DNA from: Bacillota bacterium | Lineage (GTDB): Bacteria > Bacillota_A > Clostridia > Lachnospirales > WQUN01 | Assembly (NCBI GenBank): GCA_009786175.1 | Contig: WQTQ01000228.1 | Location: forward strand, 1 to 37,164 | Reading direction: 5' to 3' | Length of the DNA stretch: 37,164 nucleotides | Notes under the pieces: model-generated | What the model was told of the DNA's origin: nothing | The model's input: the letters and a program-made list of their open reading frames with translations, nothing else | Database searches by the model: none | Part shown: in pieces, positions 14,933 through 24,119 of the stretch | Numbering within the stretch: the stretch's first letter is position 1 | How the letters are laid out: every line of letters starts with the position of its first letter | Made by a program: the position numbers and the translations under genes

Positions 14933-16015
14933 TTATTTTTTGCCCCGTTCCAATGCCTCCCAAATACCCTGTAAATATGTTGCGCCAAGTGCGCGGTCGT
15001 ACAACCCGTACCCAGGGCGGCCTTTTTTTGTTGTTTCGTCCCAAATCATGCGGCCATGGTCCGGGCGCATACAGCCGTTAAAGCCTACATCGTGGAAGGC
15101 TTTCATTATGGCGTACATATCCAGTGAGCCCATGGATGATAAATGGGCAGACTCGTAAAAGTCTGTATCGTTTTCGAAGCGCAAGTTTCTTACATGGGCA
15201 AAATGAATACGCCCTTCGCCGCCAAACTCGCGTACCATGGCGGGGATGTCGTTGTCTTTGCGGGCACCAAGGGAGCCTGTGCAAAGAGTGATGCCGTTGT
15301 ACTTACTTGGGTTAAGGTCTAAGTACTTGCGGATATTGTCGCGGCTGATAATCAGTTTTGGCAAACCGAAAATAGGCTGCGGCGGGTCGTCCGGGTGAAC
15401 ACCCATATAAATATCCAGATGTTCTGCATGGGGAATTATCGCATCAAGGAAGTACTTCATGTTTGCGTAGAATGTATCTGTTGTCATGCCTTCGTAGGCC
15501 GCAAGTGCCTCGTTGATTTTTTTCATGCGTTCCGGTTCCCAGCCGGGCATTTCGTAAGCGTCAGAGTCTTTTGCGTACCTTGCTGCAAGTTCCTCCGGGG
15601 TAATTCCTGCCATGTCTGCGGCTTCATAGCGCATGGTGTTAGAGCCGTCCGGCAGGTTATAATATAAATTGCTGCGGGCCCAATCAAGTACGGGCATCAT
15701 ATTGTAGCAGATACATTTAATGCCGTATTTCGCAAGCCGTTCCATTGTAATAATGTAGTTTTCGATTTTTTCGTCACGACCGGGCGCACCCAGTTTTATG
15801 TCCTCGTGAATATTAACACTTTCGATTACTTCAACTTCCAGCCCTGCGGCAGAAATTTGCTCTTTCATGGCCTTGATGCGCTCTTCCGGCCATGCTTCAC
15901 CGGCGGGCATATCTAAAAGGCTGGTGACAACCCCGTACATGCCGGGAATTTGTCTGATTTCACGTAAACTGATTGGGTCTTGTCCTTCCCCAAACCATCT
16001 GAATGTCATTTTCAT
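14933..16015 (-). CDS. uxuA: Mannonate dehydratase
   Basis: UxuA dehydrates D-mannonate to 2-keto-3-deoxygluconate in hexuronate breakdown. The 360-residue protein is a full-length UxuA TIM barrel: MTFRWFG at the start, then CICYNMMPVLDW, MGVHPDDPP, LCTGSLGARKDNDIP, HFAHVRNLRF and MRPDHGRMIW, which carry the metal-binding Cys, His and Asp residues. The ribosome binding site GATAGGAG is nine bases upstream. It is the first gene of a five-gene minus-strand transcript ending with the pilin-like gene. Confidence 0.96.
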   Translation of the reverse strand: MKMTFRWFGEGQDPISLREIRQIPGMYGVVTSLLDMPAGEAWPEERIKAMKEQISAAGLEVEVIESVNIHEDIKLGAPGRDEKIENYIITMERLAKYGIKCICYNMMPVLDWARSNLYYNLPDGSNTMRYEAADMAGITPEELAARYAKDSDAYEMPGWEPERMKKINEALAAYEGMTTDTFYANMKYFLDAIIPHAEHLDIYMGVHPDDPPQPIFGLPKLIISRDNIRKYLDLNPSKYNGITLCTGSLGARKDNDIPAMVREFGGEGRIHFAHVRNLRFENDTDFYESAHLSSMGSLDMYAIMKAFHDVGFNGCMRPDHGRMIWDETTKKGRPGYGLYDRALGATYLQGIWEALERGKK

Positions 16016-16047
16016 GGAAAATTCTCCTATCTGAATTGGATGACCAC

Positions 16048-16077
16048 ATTATACAGTGATAATGCCGGAATGGAAAG
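16048..16077 (-). promoter_or_regulatory. Candidate promoter of the uxuA operon
   Basis: The minus strand has a perfect TATAAT (16048-16053), 33 bases upstream of uxuA. The -35 (TTTCCA-like, 17-18 bases away) is weak, which would fit a regulated catabolic promoter. No clear operator was recognised. Confidence 0.55.
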
Positions 16078-16079
16078 AT

Positions 16080-16141
16080 AAAAAAAAGGCTGTCTCGTTG
16101 GCATGAAAACGAGTTCGTTTTCTTGCTTTACGAGACAGTCC
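16080..16141 (-). terminator. Intrinsic terminator after the flavin-reductase-like gene
   Basis: On the minus strand GGACTGTCTCGT (16130-16141) pairs with ACGAGACAGCC (16088-16098), with one bulged base, and is followed by a run of seven to eight T. An inner AAAACGA/TCGTTTT hairpin sits in the loop. It separates the flavin-reductase-like gene from uxuA. Confidence 0.85.
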
Positions 16142-16159
16142 TAAATTTTAATGCATTTT

Positions 16160-16792
16160 TTAATTTGATAACCCACCTTCAAAGGTGTAGACTTCGCCGT
16201 TTTCCGGGTTGGTGCCGTCTGCCAGGCAATAGAAGCCGTCTTTGCCAAAGCGTTTTGCGGTGTCGAAATATTCCTCGTCCAGGCAAATATTAACTACTTT
16301 TAGGCCGATAATGTAAACCGGCGACTTGCCCGGCAACAATTCCTGCTCCCATAAATACTCGCACTCTACGTTCATGAAGCATTCCTTTATGCGCGGCGCG
16401 TTTACTTTCAAGGCTTTTTCTGCCGTCAAGCCCGCAGCGGTTATTTCGTCTGTGTCAAAGCCGTTGTTTTCTATCGTGTTGAAGCATTTGTCCTTTAAAC
16501 CGGGGGAAAACAGATTTACAACGCAGCAGCCAGTTTCCTTCAATGACTCATAGGCATGATGCCCCTTATGAACCCAGCCCAGTGTGCAAACCATTTCTCC
16601 GTTTGTGCCGGCAAAAGTTATGTTTCCTTGCAAGCAGGCGTTCTCTTTACCGTTAGATTTCCACCCGGTTACAAGCGCAATCGGGCTTGGAACGCATAAC
16701 AGTTCGTTAAACCAAGACCCTTCAACGGATACAAATGCGCCGGGCCATCTCTCTTTTAAGGTTTCCGGCTTTTCGTAAAAATTTTTCTTCAT
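16160..16792 (-). CDS. Flavin reductase-like (FMN-binding split barrel) protein
   Basis: This 210-residue protein resembles flavoredoxin and flavin reductase domain proteins, which bind FMN and take part in low-potential electron transfer. Family signs are PSPIALVTGW, the segment MVCTLGWVHKGHHAYESLKETGCCVVNL, and the later FMNVECEYLWEQELLPGKSPVYIIGLK. GGAGATGATTTGGT precedes the ATG. It is a single-gene transcript bounded by its own terminator. The electron partner is unknown. Confidence 0.85.
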   Translation of the reverse strand: MKKNFYEKPETLKERWPGAFVSVEGSWFNELLCVPSPIALVTGWKSNGKENACLQGNITFAGTNGEMVCTLGWVHKGHHAYESLKETGCCVVNLFSPGLKDKCFNTIENNGFDTDEITAAGLTAEKALKVNAPRIKECFMNVECEYLWEQELLPGKSPVYIIGLKVVNICLDEEYFDTAKRFGKDGFYCLADGTNPENGEVYTFEGGLSN

Positions 16793-16875
16793 ACCAAATC
16801 ATCTCCATTAATTTGTTGTTGCACAATTATAGCAAGCAAAACAGGGCAGCAGTATGTCTGGTTTGAAAACTCTTT

Positions 16876-18294
16876 TTACGTCCCGCAGAATGTTTTGTAG
16901 CAATTGGGTGTGTAAGCCGGTGGTTTTGCGTATTCGTCCTGAGCTTGGTTGTATGCGTAAGGGCTTTTTAGTGCGTGAAGCAGGCGGTGCGTTACTGCCA
17001 GGTCACCGTTTTCTGCGGCGGATAAGGCTTCTTCTACTCGGTGATTTCTTGGGATAATTGCCGGGTTGTGCTGCATCATGATGTTTGTGACTTCGTCTTT
17101 TGTGTATAACTGACGTGCCAGTCTTGCTTGCCAATGATCGTGCCATTTACGGAATTGCGGCAAAGCAAATACACCTTCGTTTGTTTCGCCTAAAGCTAAC
17201 CCGCGGAAAGTATTTGTATAGTCCGCTTTATGGTGTTGCATTTGTTGCAGCAAATCTGTAATTAACCCTTCGTCTTCCGCGTCTTCGTTAACAAGCCCCA
17301 GCTTTGCCCGCATACCCGTAAGCCAGTTAGCGTGGTACATATTCCAGAAATTCTTTACTTCCGCCGTACCAATTTTTATTGCTTCATTTTCATCGTGATG
17401 CAAAAGCGGCAGCAGTGTTTCAGCGAAACGCGTCAGATTCCACGTAGCCATTTTCGGTTGATTCTTGTAGGCATATCGCCCTTCTGTATCAATAGAACTG
17501 AAAACAGTACCGGGGTTGTAAATATCCATAAATGCGCAGGGGCCGTAATCAATTGTTTCGCCGCATATTGCCATGTTGTCTGTGTTCATTACACCGTGGA
17601 TAAAGCCAATTAGCTGCCACATGGCAATTAAATGTGCCTGCCGTTTCACTACTTCATGCAGGAAACTTCCATATGTTTCTGTGTGCGGATAGTGCCGTGC
17701 CATTGTGTAGTCTGCCAAAGCGCGCACATCCTCGGCGGCACCAAAATGGGAGGCATATTCAAATGTGCCGACGCGGATATGACTTGCGGCAACACGTGTT
17801 AATATTGCCCCGGACAGTTCTTTTTCCCGGTGGACAGTTTCCCCAGTTGAAACAACTGCCAGGCTTCTGGTTGTGGGAATGCCAAGGGCGTGCATCGCTT
17901 CGCTTATGATGTACTCCCGCAGCATGGGTCCCAGGGCCGCACGTCCGTCACCGCCACGGGAGTAGGGCGTCCGCCCGGACCCTTTTAGCTGAATATCAAA
18001 CCGTTGGCCATGTTGGTTTACCTGTTCCCCCACAAGAATTGCCCGCCCGTCGCCCAACATACTAAGGAAGCCAAATTGGTGGCCCATGTATGCCTGTGCA
18101 AGCGGCTGTGCGCCTTCCGGGCTGTGGTTGCCTGCAAGGGTTTGCAGGTGGAAAGGGGCGTCTAAATAGTCTGCAAGGTCTTGGTTGAAAATTACAAGTT
18201 TAGGTTGGCGGACAGGGGTTGGAGATTGCTTGGTGTAGAACATTGGGGGGAGTTTGGCATAGGTGTTATCAAAATTCCATTTGTGTTTTGTCAT
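16876..18294 (-). CDS. selO: Protein adenylyltransferase SelO (YdiU family)
   Basis: SelO is a pseudokinase-fold enzyme that transfers AMP from ATP to protein hydroxyl groups and is linked to redox stress. The 472-residue protein has the family blocks [83 protein letters not shown] and the usual C-terminus TFCGT. The ATG at 18294 has AAGGAG about ten bases upstream; a GTG at 18303 lies too near that site. A copy of the palindrome family sits 28 bases upstream of the start. Confidence 0.96.
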   Translation of the reverse strand: MTKHKWNFDNTYAKLPPMFYTKQSPTPVRQPKLVIFNQDLADYLDAPFHLQTLAGNHSPEGAQPLAQAYMGHQFGFLSMLGDGRAILVGEQVNQHGQRFDIQLKGSGRTPYSRGGDGRAALGPMLREYIISEAMHALGIPTTRSLAVVSTGETVHREKELSGAILTRVAASHIRVGTFEYASHFGAAEDVRALADYTMARHYPHTETYGSFLHEVVKRQAHLIAMWQLIGFIHGVMNTDNMAICGETIDYGPCAFMDIYNPGTVFSSIDTEGRYAYKNQPKMATWNLTRFAETLLPLLHHDENEAIKIGTAEVKNFWNMYHANWLTGMRAKLGLVNEDAEDEGLITDLLQQMQHHKADYTNTFRGLALGETNEGVFALPQFRKWHDHWQARLARQLYTKDEVTNIMMQHNPAIIPRNHRVEEALSAAENGDLAVTHRLLHALKSPYAYNQAQDEYAKPPAYTPNCYKTFCGT

Positions 18295-18321
18295 TGGGCG
18301 CACGCTCCTTGGGGGTAGTAA

Positions 18322-18347
18322 TTTACCCCCTGATATCAGGGGGTAAA
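18322..18347. repeat. Palindrome copy B (CCCCCTGATATCAGGGGG family)
   Basis: This is the longest perfect copy, 26 bp, with TTTA before and TAAA after the 18-bp core. It lies in the gap between divergent selO and the DUF421 gene, 28 bases upstream of the selO start. A nearby GGGGGTA (18311-18317) could pair with the left arm as an alternative fold. Confidence 0.95.
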
Positions 18348-18421
18348 ATGACGAATATATAGTAAACTGCGAACGGATAGAAATGCCGTTTGCTATAGTA
18401 TTTGCGGGAGGTGGGGTTTTT

Positions 18422-18472
18422 ATGCCGGTTTATTACATAATTCCAACCGCCTTATGGAATCCTAACCCGTGA
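18422..18472 (+). CDS. Possible 16-residue leader peptide ahead of the DUF421 gene
   Basis: A tiny frame encodes [27 protein letters not shown] lies seven or more bases upstream, a stronger ribosome binding site than most in this window. Its stop lies within the ribosome binding region of the next gene, so ribosomes ending here could affect initiation at 18483. It has no known homologue and may be an upstream regulatory ORF or chance. Confidence 0.4.
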   Translation: MPVYYIIPTALWNPNP

Positions 18473-18482
18473 GGTGATTTTC

Positions 18483-19124
18483 ATGCTTGAGGTTTTACTG
18501 CGCGTTGTCATGGGCTTTGCCATTCTCTTGCTTTTGGTGCGCATCATTGGCAACAAGCAATTGGGCCAGCTAAATGTGTTTACCTACATTTCCGGCATAG
18601 TAATAGGCAGCATGGTGGCTGACATTATTTTGCACAGTGACATAAAATTCTGGCGGTCTATGCATGGGGTGGCCCTTTGGGTAGCCCTTGCCATTTGTGT
18701 GGAATTTGCGTCGCTAAAAAGTGTAAAAGCCAGAGAAATGCTGGACGGCCAGCCGATTATCCTTATAAAAAAAGGTAAAATTCAGTTCCCCGCGTTAAAA
18801 AAAGAGCGGTTAAACATTGACGATTTAACCATGATGCTTAGGACCAACAGCGTGTTTTCTGTGGCGGACGTAGATTATGCCATTTTGGAGCCCAACGGGG
18901 ATTTGAGTGTTCTAAAGAAGCAGGAGATTACCCCAAGACAGCAAAAGTATATCCCCACAACTATCATAATTGAAGGGAAAATAATTGCGAAAAACCTAAA
19001 GGAGCTGAATTTATCGGATAGTTGGCTGGATAACGCCCTAAATCGGTTGAACATCTTAGACAAGACTGATATTATGTATGCGGAAATTCTAGAAGACGGA
19101 CAATTACATGTTCAGAAGATGTAG
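18483..19124 (+). CDS. DUF421 (YetF-like) membrane protein
   Basis: This 213-residue protein has the DUF421 layout: two to three N-terminal membrane segments (RVVMGFAILLLLVRIIGNKQ, then FTYISGIVIGSMVADIIL, then HGVALWVALAICVEF) and a cytoplasmic domain with DGQPIILIKKGKI and the LNIDDLTMMLRTNSVFSVADVDYAILEPNGDLSV block. In spore formers some DUF421 proteins are sporulation-linked, but their activity is unknown. The start at 18483 follows GAGGTG. The next gene begins 20 bases after the stop. Confidence 0.92.
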   Translation: MLEVLLRVVMGFAILLLLVRIIGNKQLGQLNVFTYISGIVIGSMVADIILHSDIKFWRSMHGVALWVALAICVEFASLKSVKAREMLDGQPIILIKKGKIQFPALKKERLNIDDLTMMLRTNSVFSVADVDYAILEPNGDLSVLKKQEITPRQQKYIPTTIIIEGKIIAKNLKELNLSDSWLDNALNRLNILDKTDIMYAEILEDGQLHVQKM

Positions 19125-19144
19125 GGGGCAATAGGAGGGCAATT

Positions 19145-20155
19145 ATGAAATTGTTATTTATTGGGGGCACAGGCCGAATTAGTGCGGCAATAACTGAACT
19201 TTGCGTGGAAATGGGGCACCAGGTTTACCTGCTGAATCGCGGTGTTCGCGGTGTTGTTGACGGAACAGTGCATTTGCAAGGTGATATAAATGACGAAGCT
19301 AATGTAGCATCGCTTATAAAAAATCACACTTTTGATGCGGTGGCAAATTTTATAAATTACACCCCGGGCCAAGTAGAGCGTGACATCCGCCTGTTTGCGG
19401 GGTGTACCGGACAATATGTATTTATCAGCAGCACGGCGGCATACCAAAAGCCCTTTTCCCATTACAAAATTACAGAAAGTACGCCCTTGGCTAACCCTTA
19501 CTGGCAGTACGCCCGGGATAAAATCGCCTGCGAAAATGTACTGATGGAAGAATACCGTACCAGCGGTTTTCCTATTACCATCGTCCGCCCAAGCCATACT
19601 TATGACAGAAATGTAGTACCTGTAAGCGTTTACGGGGCTAATGGCCAATGGCAGGTGCTAAAGCGGATGCTGGAAGGCAAGCCCGTGCTGGTACACGGTG
19701 ACGGCCTGTCCCTGTGGACAGTGACCCATTCTGACGATTTTGCCAAGGGGTTTGTCGGGTTGCTTGACAATATTCATGCAATTGGTGAAGCGGTTCACAT
19801 CACATCGGACGAAAGCCTTACATGGAACCAGATTTACGCCTTAATCGGTAATGCCTTGGGCGTAGAGCCAAAAATTTATCATGTTGCGTCCGATATGTTA
19901 ATTGCCATGAACCCCGGGTACGGAGGAAACTTGTGGGGCGATAAAGCATACTCTGTTGTGTTTGATAACAGCAAAATAAAGCGGCTTGTGCCGGATTTTT
20001 GCGCCACAATCCGTTTTGACATGGGCGTAAAGTGGTCTGTGCAAAATTATTTGAGCAAACCGGAAATGCAGAAAGACGACCCGGAGTTTGATAGGTTTAC
20101 GGATAGGGTTGTGCAGGTTTGTGAGAATGCTAAGGCGCAGTTTTTGTCTTTATAG
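19145..20155 (+). CDS. NAD-dependent epimerase/dehydratase (extended SDR family)
   Basis: This 336-residue protein has the N-terminal Rossmann motif GGTGRIS (residues 7-13), FISSTAAY as the serine region and YARDK as the catalytic Tyr-x-x-x-Lys, the pattern of extended short-chain dehydrogenases. The family acts on nucleotide sugars or related compounds; the substrate cannot be told. GGAGG lies seven bases upstream. It is probably co-transcribed with the DUF421 gene. Confidence 0.88.
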   Translation: MKLLFIGGTGRISAAITELCVEMGHQVYLLNRGVRGVVDGTVHLQGDINDEANVASLIKNHTFDAVANFINYTPGQVERDIRLFAGCTGQYVFISSTAAYQKPFSHYKITESTPLANPYWQYARDKIACENVLMEEYRTSGFPITIVRPSHTYDRNVVPVSVYGANGQWQVLKRMLEGKPVLVHGDGLSLWTVTHSDDFAKGFVGLLDNIHAIGEAVHITSDESLTWNQIYALIGNALGVEPKIYHVASDMLIAMNPGYGGNLWGDKAYSVVFDNSKIKRLVPDFCATIRFDMGVKWSVQNYLSKPEMQKDDPEFDRFTDRVVQVCENAKAQFLSL

Positions 20156-20172
20156 TAGCTTGCGGATGCGTA

Positions 20173-20430
20173 ATGACGAAAGCTTACAGCGAAATAATGG
20201 AGGCTTTATATCTTGATGTAGCGTTAATGCCTGATGGGAGTATTCTAGTTCTTGATGAAGATGAGTTGATAAATGCGTTTAACAATGGAATTGTAAGCCA
20301 ACAGGATTATGACACGGCGCAAGGAACTGTTAAGAAACTAATTGACGAAAAAATAATAGATGTATCAAACATGGAAGCACTCTGCTCAAGATTGCAATTA
20401 TTATTTGCAGAGTCGTTCGGTAAAGTATAA
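20173..20430 (+). pseudogene. C-terminal fragment of a DUF402 protein
   Basis: The 85-residue frame contains LYLDVALMPDGSILVLDEDEL and a following helical part, the C-terminal core of DUF402 proteins, which are usually about twice this length. The N-terminal half with its metal and nucleotide-site residues is absent, and the preceding gene ends only 17 bases upstream. There is no good ribosome binding site. It is best read as a truncated remnant at the start of a decayed stretch; a real short protein is possible. Confidence 0.6.
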
Positions 20431-20449
20431 TACAATGGTAACTGCAACA

Positions 20450-21093
20450 AACACATCGAAAGGAAGCCGCCGGAAAGAAATATCGAGATGTTGTAATGGA
20501 CAATGTAAACATTGAAGAAATTATGCTTACGCTGGCACTATAGAAATTTATGAATTTTTGATGTTCTTTGTAACATTCGTTTTTCCACCGATAATTTTGC
20601 AGTGTTTGACCAGCAGGTCTTATTTAAAATGGGAGCAGTACATGATTGCCGTACCCGTAACCAGAAAAGACGCTGTAAACCTAAAATATCTGGCATTTGC
20701 TTTTGTTATTATACTTGGGGTTTTACTTCGGGGAGTGGCTGTTACAATAAGTGCTGCTTTACATGAAAATGTACAGGTCCATTTTTCGCTATGGACGAAG
20801 ATTATGTACTTATCAACTGTGACATTGCCGTTGATTACAGCCGGCTTGTATTTTCCGTTGTCCTGTACAAAAGCAGGCAGCGATAGGAAAGGTATACTTT
20901 TGGGCATATGCGTACTTATCGCGTTTTTAGTTTTCCTGCATTTGGGCACCATGGTAAGAAACACATGGAATGACAGATAGGGGAAATTCCTGTTCGTGGT
21001 TTGATTCAATTAACTTTTATCTTTGTGTCGGTGGTTTTGTATGTTATTTCTTACTTTGTTACCCGTAAAACGTGCGGTAAGGTGGATTTGTAA
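20450..21093 (+). pseudogene. Decayed ABC transporter (ATPase tail plus ABC-2 permease with frameshift)
   Basis: From about 20470 to 20542 one frame reads DNVNIEEIML before a stop, the typical C-terminus of an ABC ATPase (nVSIEDIML). The next frame (20558-20980) encodes an ABC-2 permease lacking its N-terminal part: SYLKWEQYMIAVPVTRKDAVNLKYLAF is the conserved early segment, followed by membrane segments. That frame stops near 20978. The expected last membrane segment and tail (LIQLTFIFVSVVLYVISYFVTRK) continue in another frame to 21093. A frameshift near 20975 and the missing 5' parts show a dead transporter. Confidence 0.75.
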
Positions 21094-21121
21094 TGTTCCG
21101 GTAGTTGTTATTGACTATCTT

Positions 21122-21226
21122 GTTAACTAAGAAAACGATATTTCTCTATAGCGACTATCGATCATCGCCGTGGTTTTCGGCGATTAGCGATTCGGAGCAT
21201 TAGGGAAATATCGTTTTCGGGTTAAC
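21122..21226. repeat. 105-nt imperfect inverted repeat (long hairpin)
   Basis: Both ends carry GTTAAC, then each arm has GAAAACGATATTTC with only small differences to its mirror. The centre is a 7-bp stem ATCGCCG/CGGCGAT around a TGGTTTT loop. The arms pair over about 48 bases with a few bulges and mismatches. It could be a miniature inverted-repeat element, a structured RNA or a relic of an insertion sequence. No protein-coding sequence lies in it. Confidence 0.75.
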
Positions 21227-21345
21227 GAAATAGCCTTCAATTTACTTCTTCAAATTTCTATCAATCAACGCAATTCGCTGCTATTGACAGGCTGCAATCG
21301 TTTAACAATATCTATAAAAGTGGTGGCAATGCATGGTAAAAATAT

Positions 21346-21468
21346 AATGCCACAGCATTACAAGTCAGAATGCGTATGTTGCCGGTTGAAAAGGCACTTC
21401 CTGCCGTATGGTCTTTCGTAGAAAATGCGATTGCTGATAGTGTAGAAAAAGGATGGGTACAGCCATAG
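21346..21468 (+). pseudogene. Short C-terminal-like fragment, identity uncertain
   Basis: An open stretch ends in LPVEKALPAVWSFVENAIADSVEKGW and a stop near 21468. FVENAI preceded by a proline-rich turn recalls the N-box of LytS-type histidine kinases, but the match is short and other readings are possible. There is no upstream coding sequence or ribosome binding site. It is grouped with the other gene remnants in this stretch. I see nothing else in 21230-21345. Confidence 0.3.
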
Positions 21469-21514
21469 ATTTATCCACACAGTACGCAAATCAACGTGGA
21501 TACGCCCGCAATTA

Positions 21515-22282
21515 CTATTCATAAAAATATCCAACAGGCATAAAGTAAAGCGGCACTTCATCTTCCGGCAAGTTAAATATTTCTGCCATCCTGTCATCAA
21601 AAAACGCGGCAATTACAACTGTGCCAAGGCCCAACGCCTCTGCTTGCAAATGAACATTTTGGGCGGAATGGCCCACTTCCATGTATACATAACGTACACC
21701 GCGCTCGCCGTAAAAATCCGTAGTGCGGGAAAATACCGCGCTGTAAAACAACAGTATCGGCGCGGCGGCGGCCCAGGTTTGACCTACTGCGGCTTCGCCT
21801 ACATCATCTCTTACATCACCACTTAGCACTTGCACAAGAGTGTGACTTTCCGGGATGTACCTATACACGCCCGGCTCTATCCCTTCCACATTTCCCACTG
21901 CCACGTAAATTTCCAGGGGGAAGGTGGCACCGGCAGAAGGTGTAGTACGCAGGCCGCCTCGTAGCCGCGCTTGTGGAAGCGGATACGTGATACCGTAGGC
22001 GGCCCACAAAATTTGCGATAATTGTTCGGTTGTAATTGCCCTGTCCTGGAAATTTCTGCGGGAGCGGCGGGTTGCCAAGGCCATTTCCACACTCATTTCG
22101 CCATCGGTGGAGTACGGCGGCAGAATATAGACTATGGGCGAATTTTCTAACCGGGTTAATTCGTCTATAATTTCATTTGCAGGTTCTTCTGCCGGTGCTT
22201 CATAGGCACCGTTGCAGGCGGTAAACGCTGCCATTAGAATCAACAAAAGTAACGCGATTGCCAATGTTTTTTTCGCTTTCAT
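21515..22282 (-). CDS. SagB/ThcOx-type nitroreductase-fold lipoprotein
   Basis: The protein has a lipoprotein signal (hydrophobic residues 7-20, lipobox ending at Cys23 in FTAC). It is followed by an FMN-dependent nitroreductase fold of the SagB type: SVEMALATRRSRRNFQDRAITTEQLSQILWAAYGIT, TTPSAGATFPLEIYV, and EVGHSAQNVHLQAEALGLGTV. SagB relatives oxidise azoline rings in peptide natural products, but no such cluster is present. Stand-alone exported forms of this kind are common in Clostridia and of unknown substrate. The start at 22282 has AAGGAGG; the gene follows fucI in the same direction, 46 bases after its stop. Confidence 0.88.
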   Translation of the reverse strand: MKAKKTLAIALLLLILMAAFTACNGAYEAPAEEPANEIIDELTRLENSPIVYILPPYSTDGEMSVEMALATRRSRRNFQDRAITTEQLSQILWAAYGITYPLPQARLRGGLRTTPSAGATFPLEIYVAVGNVEGIEPGVYRYIPESHTLVQVLSGDVRDDVGEAAVGQTWAAAAPILLFYSAVFSRTTDFYGERGVRYVYMEVGHSAQNVHLQAEALGLGTVVIAAFFDDRMAEIFNLPEDEVPLYFMPVGYFYE

Positions 22283-22328
22283 AACTCTGCCTCCTTCACC
22301 CATTAAGACATGCAATGCATATGGTTTT

Positions 22329-24107
22329 CTATCTAAACACCGGCCCGTACGCGGCGCAAGCCATGTAATCCTGCCCTTCTTTATCCATGCCAAAGGCGTT
22401 CCATGCAGCCGGGCGGAAAATATCCTCTTCCGGTAAGTTGTGCATGGAAACAGGAATGCGCAGCATAGAGCATAGGGTAATTATGTCCGCGCCAATATGG
22501 CCGTAGCTTATGGCCCCATGGTTGGCACCCCAGTTATTCATTACATCGTAGGCAGATTTGAACGGGAATTTATCACTTACCCGGGGCGCAAACCATGTAC
22601 ACGGCCAGGTGTAGTCCGTGCGCTTCCAAAGGGCGTCGGAAACCTCTGCCGGGAGTTTCACGGTGTAGCCTTCTACCAGTTGCATAACAGGGCCAAGGCC
22701 TTTTACCAGGTTGATGCGCATCATTGTAACCGGCATCTCGTACTCGGTTAGGAACCGCGAAGAATATCCGCCGCCGCGGAAATATCCGTTGTCCGCCGGG
22801 CACCATTCCGTGGCCGCAAGTATTGCTTCCTGGTCTGCCTGGGTAATTTCGTACCATGGTTTTATCATGCCGCCTGCTGCACCGCTGCCGTCCATGCACG
22901 CCGCGCCGGAGTTAATCAGGTGGATAAGGCCGTCGGATTCTTTTACTTTGCCGCCAACATCAAAGCCGGTGGCTTTTTTGATTGCGTCCGGGCTCCAATA
23001 GGTGCGTACGTCCGCAAAAATTTGCGCTGTGTTGGTAAGCAGCTTGCCGAACAGCATACTTACGGCGTTAAGCACATCGTTTTCCGTAGCCAAAATGTAC
23101 GGTTCCCGTGGGCCGTTATGGTCGAAGGATGTGTTAAGCAGGCTTTCCGCAAAGTCGCCGTTGGGGTAGAAATCTGTCCACTGACGCTGCCCTTGGAAGC
23201 CCGCGGCAATGGCGTTGTGGCCAAGAGCTTCTTCTTCACAGCCTTTTGGCAGGTTTGGGTTGCCGTTCATCAAGTCTTTGATGACGCACATCATTTTGAT
23301 GCAGAATTCCCAGTCCGCATCTTTTTGCTCCCGTGTCTTTTGTACGTGTTCCGGGTTTTTGTCAAAGCCCTCTTTGCAGTGTTTTTTTGTCCAGGCAAGG
23401 GCCTTTTCGTATTCCGTCTTATCGTAAATTTCTTCTGTCATGCGGCGGATAAGCTCTGTTTCGTCAACAGATTCCACACGCATTCCCAGGTATTCTTCCA
23501 TAAACGCAGAATCAATAATGCTGCCACCAATGCCCATACATATGGACCCAATTTGCAGGTAGGATTTACCCCGCATAGTAGCCGCCGCAACTGCCGCCCG
23601 GCCAAAGCGCAGCAGCTTTTCCACTACATCCGCAGGGATGTCTGTGGCGTCGGGTTCTTGCACGTCGCGGCCATAAATACCGAAGGCCGGGAAGCCTTTC
23701 TGCGCATGGCTTGCCAGTACGGACGCCAGGTATACCGCGCCCGGCCGCTGGGTTCCGTTAAAACCCCACACGCCTTTTATAGATAGCCGGTCTTGGTCCA
23801 TAGTTTCGGACCCGTAGCACCAGCAAGGCGTAACCGTTAGGGTTATGTCTACCCCGGCCTTGCGGAATTTGTCCGCGCAGGCGGCGGCTTCCGGCACGCG
23901 GCCAATTGTGGTATCTGCGATAATTACCTTTACGGTTTGGCCGTTGCTGTAACGCAAGTTATCTTCAAATAATTTTGCGGCGGCTTTTGCCATGTTCATT
24001 GTCTGCTCTTCCAGCGAGCCGCGCACGTCTAATATACCGCGGCGTGCGTCAATTGTTGGGCGAATGCCTATTACCGGGTAGTTGCCGATTAGTCTGTTTG
24101 GTTGCAT
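22329..24107 (-). CDS. fucI: L-fucose isomerase
   Basis: FucI converts L-fucose to L-fuculose, the first step of fucose catabolism, using Mn. The 592-residue length is that of the family. Recognisable blocks are [22 protein letters not shown] at the N-terminus (residues ~14-35), [52 protein letters not shown], and [28 protein letters not shown] precedes the start. It lies 12 bases after a membrane-protein gene. A GH29 alpha-L-fucosidase ten kilobases away would supply its substrate; fuculokinase and fuculose-phosphate aldolase are not in the window. Confidence 0.96.
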   Translation of the reverse strand: MQPNRLIGNYPVIGIRPTIDARRGILDVRGSLEEQTMNMAKAAAKLFEDNLRYSNGQTVKVIIADTTIGRVPEAAACADKFRKAGVDITLTVTPCWCYGSETMDQDRLSIKGVWGFNGTQRPGAVYLASVLASHAQKGFPAFGIYGRDVQEPDATDIPADVVEKLLRFGRAAVAAATMRGKSYLQIGSICMGIGGSIIDSAFMEEYLGMRVESVDETELIRRMTEEIYDKTEYEKALAWTKKHCKEGFDKNPEHVQKTREQKDADWEFCIKMMCVIKDLMNGNPNLPKGCEEEALGHNAIAAGFQGQRQWTDFYPNGDFAESLLNTSFDHNGPREPYILATENDVLNAVSMLFGKLLTNTAQIFADVRTYWSPDAIKKATGFDVGGKVKESDGLIHLINSGAACMDGSGAAGGMIKPWYEITQADQEAILAATEWCPADNGYFRGGGYSSRFLTEYEMPVTMMRINLVKGLGPVMQLVEGYTVKLPAEVSDALWKRTDYTWPCTWFAPRVSDKFPFKSAYDVMNNWGANHGAISYGHIGADIITLCSMLRIPVSMHNLPEEDIFRPAAWNAFGMDKEGQDYMACAAYGPVFR

Positions 24108-24119
24108 TGAAATTCTCCT

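Noticed and set aside
22920..23786. 288-codon plus-strand frame inside fucI
   Set aside because: It is antisense to the highly conserved L-fucose isomerase and has no ribosome binding site or family motif.
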